Shown here piece after piece: positions 41,124 through 50,141 of a DNA stretch of 64,000 bases. The number at the start of each line of letters is the position of its first letter. Position 1 is the stretch's first letter. The notes beneath the pieces were generated by a model. It was not told the DNA's origin. It ran no database searches and saw nothing but the letters and a program-made list of their open reading frames with translations. A program made the position numbers and the translations under genes. Source of the stretch: Ehrlichia ruminantium str. Welgevonden (lineage in GTDB: Bacteria; Pseudomonadota; Alphaproteobacteria; Rickettsiales; Anaplasmataceae); NCBI RefSeq assembly GCF_000026005.1, contig NC_005295.2:1356655-1420654 (forward strand), written 5' to 3'.

Positions 41124-41777
41124 ATGATCAAAATGCTACCTTTCACTAATTTATCACGGTATGAGCCAGCTCAAAGGTCTCTTTTATTAATGATGTTATT
41201 GAGTTTTGCTGTAATTGTTTATTGTTTATCAGTTTTATTAAAGCAATTCAGTGATCCTTCATTGGTTTCTAAAGCTCATTTTATTGCACTATTAGTTGCA
41301 ATTTCAGTTTTTGTATTGTCTTTTATCACACTATGTATAGTGTCCTGTTGTAGTAACAGCTATATTAGACAAGAACAAGCAAAACAAAACAATAATGGTG
41401 CATCCTATCATAGCTATGAATTCAAACTTTCAACTGTAGCACTTATGGTATGTGCATCCATATCTCTTGTATCATCATCAGTATTTTTTGGATCAATAGT
41501 ACGTAATGCTCAAGAGTTTAACATTTTGAGTGCTGTAAGTGATTTCGCAAACCCTCTTTGTATAGGACTTTATGCTTCTTTAGCTGTATTATTAGTCTCA
41601 GTAGTAGCACTTGCTATTAAAAATGTAATTAGCCCAGAAACATCTAATAGCTATATTTTTATTTGTGATCAACCAATACCAGAAAAGAGTTTAGATAAAA
41701 TTTGTCAGAAAGTAATTACTCACCCTCATCTAGTGTGCTTTGTATCTTCTGAACAATTATGTAATGGTATTAACTAG
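41124..41777 (+). CDS. predicted four-helix membrane protein of unknown function
   Basis: I do not recognise this 217-aa protein. It has four clear transmembrane stretches: about 17-40 (LLLMMLLSFAVIVYCLSVLL), 50-75 (FIALLVAISVFVLSFITLCIV), 105-127 (STVALMVCASISLVSSSVFF) and 145-165 (GLYASLAVLLVSVVALAI). A soluble C-terminal tail of about 45 residues contains several cysteines. The loop between helices 2 and 3 is polar (RQEQAKQNNNGASYHSYEF). The start was chosen from the promoter position; neither candidate ATG has a good Shine-Dalgarno. It stands alone, facing lspA. It looks like a genus-level conserved membrane protein. Confidence 0.75.
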   Translation: MIKMLPFTNLSRYEPAQRSLLLMMLLSFAVIVYCLSVLLKQFSDPSLVSKAHFIALLVAISVFVLSFITLCIVSCCSNSYIRQEQAKQNNNGASYHSYEFKLSTVALMVCASISLVSSSVFFGSIVRNAQEFNILSAVSDFANPLCIGLYASLAVLLVSVVALAIKNVISPETSNSYIFICDQPIPEKSLDKICQKVITHPHLVCFVSSEQLCNGIN

Positions 41778-42034
41778 ATAATACCAATCTCTTTTCTGCT
41801 ATTTATATAATGTCATCTTAGAAGTTATATATGTATGTTGGGTGTGTTTTTACTGAAAAAGTTAAGGTTTAAGTTTACATTTGTAGTCTACACTTTCATG
41901 AAGAGGCTTAAATATATAGCGTAATTTTTTCTTATAAGGGTTTATTATTTATTAGAAATGTAATAGCATTAATTAAGGAATAAGTATAGTACTAAGAGTA
42001 ACTATTATCTACAAAAGAAAATATAATAACTGAA

Positions 42035-42484
42035 TTATTTTCTTTTATTTTTTGGTATACTTTTCATAAGGATGATGCTTATTCCTATAACTATAAAAGA
42101 ATCTGCAAAATTAAAAGCAGGCCAGTGCCAGTTTTTAACATAAATGTCTATAAAATCATATACAGCACCGTATCTTATCCTATCGATTATGTTTCCTATA
42201 GACCCTCCAATAATAATAGCTATAGGCATTTTATCAAATAGATCTGATATTAAAAAATAAAACAGTAAAGAAGTAATAACAACAGAAATACTACAAAAAA
42301 TAAGATTACTATACATCAGGTTATGCATCATACCAAAACTTATACCTGTATTCCACACCTCAGAAATTTGTACAAAACTACAAATTTTTATTACACTAAT
42401 ATTTTGCAACAAGAGCATAACACACCATTTACTCATTTGGTCTATAAAAACTAATAAGCATATTATTAATATATATTTCTTCAT
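42035..42484 (-). CDS. lspA: Lipoprotein signal peptidase (signal peptidase II)
   Basis: LspA cleaves the signal peptide of lipid-modified prolipoproteins in the inner membrane. The 149-aa protein has four hydrophobic segments. The two catalytic aspartates lie in the conserved boxes GNIIDRIRYGAVYDFIDI and PAFNFADSFIVIG. The first helix carries the typical FIDQMSKW. Length is slightly short but normal for the family. Its ATG overlaps the stop of ribF by four bases, so the two are co-translated; ribF-lspA adjacency is common in bacteria. Confidence 0.95.
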   Translation of the reverse strand: MKKYILIICLLVFIDQMSKWCVMLLLQNISVIKICSFVQISEVWNTGISFGMMHNLMYSNLIFCSISVVITSLLFYFLISDLFDKMPIAIIIGGSIGNIIDRIRYGAVYDFIDIYVKNWHWPAFNFADSFIVIGISIILMKSIPKNKRK

Positions 42485-43401
42485 AAAATTTGTTTTACTG
42501 TAACAATATCAATATTAATTTGCTGTTTTAATTGATCAACACTATCAAACTTACACTCAGGACGTATAAACTCTAATAACCTAATAGCCACATATTGATC
42601 ATATATATCATTATTAAAATCAAAAATATGCATTTCTAAAATAGGAAATACAATATCATTAAATGTAGGTCTTAAACCTATATTTACAATTCCATGTAAC
42701 CATGTATTACTGTTATTAATTTCTATAGAAGCAGCATATACTCCAAATTTTGGTACTAATACATGTCCAATATTAATATTAACCGTAGGAAAACCAATAA
42801 CACGTCCTCTAACAAATCCCTTAATAACTTTACCATTAACTTGATATGGCCTACCCAGAATTTTATTTGCCAATTTTATCTTTCCATTAGATAGACTTTC
42901 TCTAATTACTGAAGAAGAACACAAAATATTCTCTACAAACAAAGGATCCAATTTTTTTACCTTATAATCATAGATAATCGAATAGTAATATAATAAATCT
43001 ATATTACCAGAACATTCACATCCAAAGGAACAATTATGTCCTACTATAACATGTTTCATACCACAATTATTTACTAATACATCTTTAATAAAAACTTCTG
43101 GAGAAAGCTGTGAAAAATTTTTATCAAAATTAATCACATATAAATAATCTATTCCTAAACTTTCTAATAATTTAATTTTCTGATCAAAATCTAAGAGAAG
43201 AAACCCGTGTTTATTTCGTAAATACACTGATGGATGTGGTTCAAAAGTAACAACAGCAGATGCTAAATTTTCTTTTGTTGCAATATTCCGTATAGTATCA
43301 ATTATAGCTTTATGTCCTAAATGTACTCCATCAAAATTTCCAAAAGTAATAGCAGTATCAACTTTACTTTCGTGGTTAAGATAATCATATATTATTTTCA
43401 T
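42481..43401 (-). CDS. ribF: Bifunctional riboflavin kinase / FAD synthetase
   Basis: RibF phosphorylates riboflavin to FMN and adenylates FMN to FAD. The 306-aa protein has the nucleotidyltransferase domain first, with FGNFDGVHLGH at residues 20-30 and SSVIRESLSNGKI further on. The riboflavin kinase domain has GFVRGRVIGFPTVNI near residue 190-205 and GVYAASIEI after it, then GLRPTFND and EMHIFDFNNDIY. Length is typical. It is upstream of and overlaps lspA, and is divergent from the glutaredoxin gene 85 bases away. Confidence 0.96.
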   Translation of the reverse strand: MKIIYDYLNHESKVDTAITFGNFDGVHLGHKAIIDTIRNIATKENLASAVVTFEPHPSVYLRNKHGFLLLDFDQKIKLLESLGIDYLYVINFDKNFSQLSPEVFIKDVLVNNCGMKHVIVGHNCSFGCECSGNIDLLYYYSIIYDYKVKKLDPLFVENILCSSSVIRESLSNGKIKLANKILGRPYQVNGKVIKGFVRGRVIGFPTVNINIGHVLVPKFGVYAASIEINNSNTWLHGIVNIGLRPTFNDIVFPILEMHIFDFNNDIYDQYVAIRLLEFIRPECKFDSVDQLKQQINIDIVTVKQIL

Positions 43402-43486
43402 AATAACATTTATAAAATTTCTCTATTTACTTTCTTCAATTACTATGATATCCACAAACACGTGGTTAAACATTATAGGATATGCA

Positions 43487-43732
43487 GTGACAAAGGTTAT
43501 AATATATACTAAAGACTTTTGTTCTTATTGTACTAAAGCAAAGGCTTTATTCAATAGAAAAAATATACCATTTGAAGAAATTAATATAACAGGCAACAGT
43601 ACCCTTAAAGATGAAATGATACAAAAATCCAATGGTATGAAAACCTTACCTCAAATATTTATTAATGATGTACACATAGGTGGGTGTGATGACTTATATA
43701 GACTATATGAATCTGGTCAATTAAAGTTATAG
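43487..43732 (+). CDS. grxC: Glutaredoxin (GrxC type)
   Basis: Small glutathione-dependent disulfide reductase. With a GTG start at 43487 the protein is 81 aa, the usual size of glutaredoxin 3; AGGA sits 6 bases upstream, which decides this start over an ATG at 43445. The dithiol active site CSYC is at residues 12-15 (VIIYTKDFCSYCTKAK). The glutathione-binding TLPQIFINDVHIGGCDDL (with cis-Pro) follows. It is monocistronic and divergent from ribF. It would serve ribonucleotide reductase or general thiol repair. Confidence 0.94.
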   Translation: MTKVIIYTKDFCSYCTKAKALFNRKNIPFEEINITGNSTLKDEMIQKSNGMKTLPQIFINDVHIGGCDDLYRLYESGQLKL

Positions 43733-44523
43733 TTCCACTTTTGTTACTCATGGGTATACCTATCCTATATAAATAACACCATAATCGATAAAGATATTGC
43801 AGTAGTTCAAGGTTGGTAAAATATATACCAAGGCACTACATCACCTAAATATACAAAACATAATACTTAAGAGAAGTACATTATAATATAACATACTTAG
43901 CAAAAACTATAAACTTGTAGATAGACTTCAGGTTCAAGGTAGATTCTTTCGTCATTACTCTGCTCTTTTCATACATATTAAATTAAATAACAGTATTATA
44001 ACAAGATATTTTTAAACAACCAAAATAATACATGTTAAGTATATGAAAGTTATAGGTTATTGTAATAAGTATTAATATTAAAAACTTTTATATAGCACCT
44101 TATTAAATATTTAATCAATCCTGAAGGGCATATTTCACAGATTATGCCTTATCAAAAGCCATACAATATATTAAACCATATTATAACAATAAATAAAAAA
44201 ACTAGAACTTGTAATGTAGAAAATGTTTTACTTTATCAGCTATAAATATACAAAAAATAATAAAACATTCTCACAATAAATACAGTACCAAAATTTATAT
44301 CACGATATCATATTTATGTAATATCAATCCAATAAAAGTATAATACCTTTATTACTTATTCAGCTCTGATTGAGTATTTTCAATATTAAACACATTATAA
44401 ATTATTCAAGAGTGATCATATATCACTTGTTTAACAAACAACAAACACAAGACATTAAAAATAAAAATGCACTGTTGATTATACAAAATAAGGAAATTTA
44501 AAACCTCAATAATATTAGTTATT
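43733..44523. other. gene-free stretch
   Basis: Convergent region between the glutaredoxin gene and prmC. No open frame, repeat or tRNA recognised. No strong terminator hairpin could be picked out by eye. Confidence 0.5.
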
Positions 44524-45366
44524 TCAGACCTGTTTAATTATTATACAACGTTTTTTGCCAGATAAATCATAACAGTATGAATGAAATTTCAACCCATATT
44601 TACAAATTATGTGATGAATTTGGAGCTGATCTTCTCCTATTTCTAGAACAGCAACACCATTTTTTTTTAAACATCTCTTTATCACCACAAAAATACTAAA
44701 ATAATTTTCCAATCCTACTGGACCACCATCTAAAGCAACATATGGCTCATACAACTTTACTTCTGGTTGTAATGTCATAATCTTATTTCTTCTAATATAA
44801 GGAGGATTACTAACTATTAAATCACACATTTCGTAACAAGTATTCCAAGAAGATAACCTCATCTTAATTCTATTGTATACCTTATGATTTTTAAAATTTT
44901 GATATGCTACCCTATAAGCCTTAACATTTTTTTCTACAGCTATACCAACTGCTAACTTATAATAAGAAAGTAAAACCGTAAGTAAACATCCAGTGCCTGT
45001 TCCAAAATCTCCTATTACTAATCTACGATTTTTACAAGGATACATTGTGAATACGGCAGAAATTATACTTTCACTATCTGGCCTTGGATCTAATACATGA
45101 GAATTTACAATAAAATCCATACTCCAAAACTCTCGTTTACCTATAATATGTGATATAGGTACATTTAAAGCACGTTTTTTTACCATATCCCAAAATATCT
45201 CTGTATCAGTTTTATTTAGAGAAATATATGGATCTTTTACTACAATTAAGCCATCAACATTCATCAAATGTCTTATAATGACTTCTACATCACGCTTTGG
45301 ATTGTCTATATTATGGTTATTTAAAAAATCAACAGCATTATTAAATAAAGAGGCTATAGTATTCAT
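44524..45366 (-). CDS. prmC: Release factor glutamine methyltransferase PrmC (HemK)
   Basis: PrmC methylates the glutamine of the GGQ motif in peptide chain release factors RF1 and RF2, using S-adenosylmethionine. The 280-aa protein has an N-terminal helical domain and the Rossmann methyltransferase domain. The SAM-binding loop is GDFGTGTGCLLTVLL (about residues 120-134), and the diagnostic NPPY is at about 185 (IVSNPPYIRRNKI). EPYVALDGGPVGLENY follows, typical of PrmC. It lies 6 bases downstream of map, so the two are likely one transcript. Confidence 0.96.
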   Translation of the reverse strand: MNTIASLFNNAVDFLNNHNIDNPKRDVEVIIRHLMNVDGLIVVKDPYISLNKTDTEIFWDMVKKRALNVPISHIIGKREFWSMDFIVNSHVLDPRPDSESIISAVFTMYPCKNRRLVIGDFGTGTGCLLTVLLSYYKLAVGIAVEKNVKAYRVAYQNFKNHKVYNRIKMRLSSWNTCYEMCDLIVSNPPYIRRNKIMTLQPEVKLYEPYVALDGGPVGLENYFSIFVVIKRCLKKNGVAVLEIGEDQLQIHHIICKYGLKFHSYCYDLSGKKRCIIIKQV

Positions 45367-45372
45367 TATAAA

Positions 45373-46173
45373 TCAACATACATAAGGTGGATAATGCAAA
45401 TTCTTTGGAGATAAGGTAAATATTTCTACACCATTCTCAGTTACACCTAAAGAATGTTCGAACTGAGCAGATAAAGAAAAATCTCTTGTTCTAACAGTCC
45501 AACCATCTTCCTTACTAAGAACAGTATGGTGTTTACCAAGATTGATCATTGGTTCTATCGTAAAAAACATTCCCTCTCTAATGACAACTGGATCATTTTC
45601 ATCATAATAATGTACCACACTAGGCTTATCATGAAACACACGACCTAAACCATGACCACAGTAATCTCTTACTATTGAATACCCATATTTTTTTATTTCT
45701 CTTTCGATAGCCAATCCAATTTGATTAAGCTTTTGCCCAGGAAATACTTGAGCAATTGCTACATTTAACGCATTATATGTAGCTTCACATAGACGTTTTG
45801 CTTTAATTGATGGTTCACCAACCCAATACATTCTACTGGTATCTCCATACCAACCATCTAATATAACAGTAACATCTATGTTCAAAATATCACCATCTTT
45901 TAAAGGTAAATCATCTGGTATTCCGTGACATACAACAAAATTCTTGGAAGTACATATGGACTTCGGATATCCTCTATATCCCAATGGTGCTGGAATTGCT
46001 CCAGAATCGATAATAAAATCATGACATAAATCATTTAGTTTATTAGTAGAAACTCCAGGCTGTACGTACGGAATAATAAAATCCAAAACTTTAGCTGCAA
46101 GTCTTCCAGCATTACGCATATATTGAAAATCTTCCTTGCTATAAATAGTTATATCAGAATTAAAATTACTCAT
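45373..46173 (-). CDS. map: Methionine aminopeptidase, type I
   Basis: Map removes the initiator methionine from nascent proteins. The 266-aa protein has all expected sites: substrate-binding His83 (CHGIPDD), metal ligands Asp100 and Asp111 (NIDVTVILDGWYGDTS), His in YCGHGLGRVFH, Glu in FTIEPMIN, and a final Glu in SAQFEHSLGVT. Length and motif order are standard. A stretch covering residues about 39-125 is duplicated in inverted orientation at 46705-46975. Upstream lies a run of twelve C at 46415-46426, which could alter promoter geometry. Confidence 0.97.
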   Translation of the reverse strand: MSNFNSDITIYSKEDFQYMRNAGRLAAKVLDFIIPYVQPGVSTNKLNDLCHDFIIDSGAIPAPLGYRGYPKSICTSKNFVVCHGIPDDLPLKDGDILNIDVTVILDGWYGDTSRMYWVGEPSIKAKRLCEATYNALNVAIAQVFPGQKLNQIGLAIEREIKKYGYSIVRDYCGHGLGRVFHDKPSVVHYYDENDPVVIREGMFFTIEPMINLGKHHTVLSKEDGWTVRTRDFSLSAQFEHSLGVTENGVEIFTLSPKNLHYPPYVC

Positions 46174-46704
46174 AATTTCCTAACAAATTTTTTTTTTGTT
46201 AATATCATAATACTCCATAATATAATTATTTACTTCATAAAAATAATCATTTTCTCAAAAACACGAACTACTCATTACATAATATTGTCATCTTAGAATT
46301 TTTTATACCTAACATTTTAATTTCTCTAATGTATTACATATAGAAATTATTAATCATTAGCTGTTTAATATACAGAAATATATCCTTTTGTTTGTAACAA
46401 CAAAGCTGTTTTCACCCCCCCCCCCCTTATATATTCGAAATTAGAATCTCATTTAATGTTTATAGCTATTTCTTGTAATAAGACTGTTATAATTATAGAT
46501 GTTAATGTTTTGAACATAACTAGCTTATTTTTTCCAACTCCGTTTATATGATCTGTGATCTCCATGCTATTACAAACACTTGTGATTTATAACAATATCT
46601 TATCAAAAAAACTTCTACTCTTGTATTTAATGACTAAAAATAAAATCTTATTATCTACGTATAATTAAATAATAAAGAACGACTCAAAAGAAAAGTTCTT
46701 ATTG
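46174..46704. other. map upstream region with a poly-C tract
   Basis: Contains twelve consecutive C at 46415-46426, about 240 bases upstream of the map start. The rest is AT-rich without recognisable features. It is bounded on the other side by the inverted fragment of map. Confidence 0.7.
46415..46426. repeat. homopolymer tract C12
   Basis: Twelve C in an otherwise strongly AT-rich intergenic region upstream of map. Such tracts change length by slippage. Confidence 0.85.
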
Positions 46705-46975
46705 CTCAATATGTAGCCCAAATCTTCTACTAATAAACTAAATGATTTATGTCATGATTTTATTATCAATTCTGGAGCAATTCCAGCACCATTGGGATAT
46801 AGAGGATATCCGAAGTCCATATGTACTTCCAAGAATTTTGTTGTATGTCACGGAATACCAGATGATTTACCTTTAAAAGATGGTGATATTTTGAACATAG
46901 ATGTTACTGTTATATTAGATGGTTGGTATGGAGATACCAGCAAATGTGTGGGGTCAGTGAACCATCAATTAAAGT
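46705..46975 (+). pseudogene. inverted partial copy of map
   Basis: From about 46722 to 46920 the sequence matches the coding strand of map (residues about 41-112, translated in part as GYRGYPKSICTSKNFVVCHG) with only about one or two base differences. At the two ends the match becomes looser: the 5-prime side around 46705-46725 is degraded, and after GDTS the sequence drifts before matching GEPSIK again with a frameshift. It lacks the start and most of the catalytic residues, so it is a fragment, not a gene. Confidence 0.95.
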
Positions 46976-47335
46976 AAAATTCTCAAATAAAGCTAAGTAT
47001 AATATATTTAACACAAATACTATCAAGTAATGTATACAACTTTCTTTATATAAATACTTTATTTATATTAATATATAAAATGTATTGTACTTCATATTAA
47101 TACAATCAGTAGATAATAATAAATAATGTTATTATTAAATAGTAAACCTAATAAAAAAGTTACATATATTAAACATTAGCTAAATGTAGAAAATACTCAT
47201 TAATGGTACACTACTAAAATCTATCTTCATAATATATATCAAACTCACTAATATACTGAATTGTATTACTAGCACATACAACTTTTATAATAAAATCAGT
47301 ATTATTATTAGAATAGATATAAATTATCTTACCAG
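46976..47335. other. gene-free stretch
   Basis: About 360 bases. The part from 47151 on is homologous to the region downstream of the sister gene (from 49958), so it belongs to the tandem duplication. Nothing else was recognised. Confidence 0.6.
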
Positions 47336-48874
47336 TTATCTACCATACCCAGCACCCTTGCACAATTCTTCATCTTCTGATTCAGATTCTTGCTCTTGTT
47401 CCTGCTGATCTTCATAGTCTAACATATGCCCATAAACACCAGGTATTTCATAAACCATATTTTCATATATATTTAACATAGCATAAATACTTTCAAAACC
47501 TTCCACCATAGCTACATTACATATATTATCTACAATACTTTTACATATAATACCAAACTTACCCTTTTGCTGATTTTTTTCAACAAATTTACTAAATTCA
47601 CTATCAAAACCAGGAGAACATACTTCACACACTATTTTTGGAAATGGCATATTACATATATATATCAACGGATATGTTGCTGTATTATCATACATATGTG
47701 CAATTGCCATATACACTTTATGTAAGAACCTTAATATGACAGATCTACAACATTGATAATCAGTACCAGTTTCACAACAGTGCACATAAACAGATCTACC
47801 TAATAGACTTATTTGAATACCAACACTTATAATTAACAAATTCACTGCTTGTATTTCTACCATATCGAAATATCGATTTCCTCTCGCATATATTAAATCA
47901 CGAAATAACTCCAGAATTACTTTATAAAACTTTATACTATAAAAATTCGGCTTATCATCATCACATTGCATCATATGATATATACCAAGAATTTCCTTCT
48001 GACAGGCACTAGCATTTAGTTCATTATCACATATACTGTCAAATAACATACACAATATCATGTCAACTGCATAAAAATCAATGGAACTAAGACAACGTGT
48101 TATCATCATCTTACCAGCTTTATATACACTAAATATAAGAAAATAGTGCAATAAAATACTTGATTTAATAAGAGGTTCAATCATATAAGCATGTGAAGTG
48201 ATTTCTGAAAATACCTTCTTATATTTATCTTTGATAACTAAAACATTACCTTCCTTCTCAAATAATTGACATAACAATATATAAATAAGTTTAAAATGCA
48301 TCACTTTTAATTTCTTAAGTACACAAGATGATCTATGACCACCAGATTCTAAAACAGTTTGATTACATTCTACAGACTGCATTACAGATTCTTTCTTAGA
48401 TTCACAAACACCAAATTGACCACTGTTAGTCTGAAGAATAGTAGCAGATACCAATTTCTCTGAATCCTAAAGAGGTATACTACATTCTTCCTCCGTTTTA
48501 GATACATCAGTTGTACGTTTTACAAGTCCAATAGGTAAATTACTATGTGATTTTATACTCTGCAGCACAACCTTACTTTGAGTTCTACTTTTTGGTCTAG
48601 CACCCTGCTGTATATATACACTCTCAAGTGCACTACTTTGCTGAACCTCTGATACAAGTCCTTCATTTGTTTCCCCTACCTCAGTTACAGCTACATTACT
48701 AGCACTAGCAGTTGCTCCCACACATTGACCTTGATCTGCACCTTCAACATTCTGAGCTTGTGTGTTAGACTCATCATTTGATGCACAGACTTTCTTTCCT
48801 CTATTATTGAATTGATCATTTTTCTTATTATTAGAATTCTTCCTATTTTTACCTTTATCTACACTAAATAACAT
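47336..48874 (-). pseudogene. unknown gene split by an in-frame TAG, paralog of the gene at 50142
   Basis: Read on the minus strand from the ATG at 48874, the frame runs 135 codons to a TAG at 48467-48469 and then continues in the same frame to 47336. The first part is low-complexity and polar and contains YIQQGARPKSRTQSKV; the second part is a largely helical domain ending GAGYGR. Both parts align along their whole length with the 563-aa frame at 50142, for example DFYAVDMILCMLFDS with DFYAIDILLLELILV and LLIISVGIQISLLGRSVY with LLIISVSIQIDLMNRSVY. The TAG falls just before a segment matching DKEKL in the paralog. Either one base has killed the gene or the two halves are made separately; a TTG at 48454 could restart. 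Function unknown. Confidence 0.85.
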
Positions 48875-49317
48875 ATAAAAACCATCAACACACTTTATTA
48901 AGTAGTGTAATATAAACACAACAAAGTGTTAATTTTTTTTTTAAATGTATAAAATTCTTATTAAGTTACAACAACAAAGACATAAATCAAAATCAGGAAT
49001 TCATACTCTATTACCAAAACATATCAGTAATATTTATAGCAAACCACAAACTCTATAGTCAAAAATATGATTATTCATTAATAAAACTTATACAATAAGA
49101 CACAAGAACATTTAAACTTTGACTTTTTAAATTAATATAAAAATATTATGTTGATTCTATTATAAGTACACATTTTCACAATATATCTCACTTACCACAT
49201 ATAGAATATTGTTTGTATAAACACACCTAAAGCATTATCCTTATCACTTTTAGTATGATAAAAAGTAAAAACCACTAAATAAAAGTTTTAGATTTTATCT
49301 GCTTATATATACTACAA

Positions 49318-49510
49318 CATAGTAAATCGAACAACTTATGTCATGATTTTACTCAAATACTTAAGAAACTTTTTGTATTAACCTATAAAATAAAGCTTTA
49401 TCTATTTTATAATTTAAAAAATTTGGCTGTATATTATACAATTTTCGGTGATTTTACCATTTTAAAATATGGAAGCTTATATTAAACGGCTTGTATAGTT
49501 ATGTTAGGAG
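49318..49510 (+). pseudogene. probable decayed map fragment, second copy
   Basis: Ordered islands match map: ACTTATGTCATGATTTTA near 49331, AAGAAACTTTTTGTAT near 49368, GATTTTACCATTTTAAAA near 49450, and TTATATTAAACGGCTTGTAT near 49480, against GTTATATTAGATGGTTGGTAT in map. Deletions separate the islands. By-eye alignment only. Confidence 0.5.
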
Positions 49511-49559
49511 GTCAATACCTAATAGAAGTACTAAACTTTATTATGTCATATGTATAATA

Positions 49560-49740
49560 CAGTACTAGAGTTAATAAACTAAATAATCTATGTAGTGACT
49601 TTTATCGCAAAAACTCAGAAAATCCTTCTTAGTCTAGTAAATACAAAACATAAGCTTAAGTTTACTTTAAAGGATTTGTTTCTGTATCATAGAATTTTAT
49701 ATGACTTCACCATTATAACAATGATAATACTCTACACATA
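49560..49740 (+). pseudogene. possible very decayed map fragment, third copy
   Basis: Starts with TTAATAAACTAAATAATCTATG, truncated here to a 22-base landmark comparable to the AATAAACTAAATGATTTATG of map, and has TTTACTTTAAAGGAT and ACATAGATTTTACT later in the right order. Its offset from the first fragment (about 2.84 kb) matches the offset of the duplicated genes (about 2.81 kb). Confidence 0.35.
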
Positions 49741-50141
49741 GATTTTACTAACACTAGATAGTTAAATACCATTAAATAGTATTTCTTATACATCATAAAT
49801 TCACAGAAAAATATCTATATTAAACCATTTATAATACATTTAACATAGCATTTATCCATAACATGTTAATAATGAATGTATGCACCACCACCTTTCACTT
49901 CTATCATAATTACAAGACAGAGCAAATATAATAAATACTACTAGTAGTAATACTCAAAAGTTATATAACAAACACTAGTTAAATATAGAAAAATCATCAT
50001 TAACAATACTTTATTAAAATTCATTTTCCTATATGATCAGTACAGTCCAAAAAAATAAAAAATCACATCACCCTAGTGTACATCTTTTATTATGATTCAT
50101 ACCAAAAATGATATCACTGCCTTATTCAGATGAAAGTCATA

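Larger units (their letters stand above)
48875..50141. other. intergenic region between paralogs, with likely map remnants
   Basis: 48875-49150 is homologous to 51816-52100 and is the upstream part of the duplicated unit. 49318-49510 and 49560-49740 resemble the inverted map fragment in degraded form (annotated below). 49958-50141 is homologous to 47151-47335. No intact gene. Confidence 0.6.

Noticed and set aside
43915-43960. GGTTCAAGGT-like stretch as a possible tRNA T-arm
   Set aside because: No acceptor stem or anticodon arm can be folded around it.
46792-46977. 61-codon frame within the inverted map fragment
   Set aside because: Lacks start context and most catalytic residues of methionine aminopeptidase; it is a fragment.
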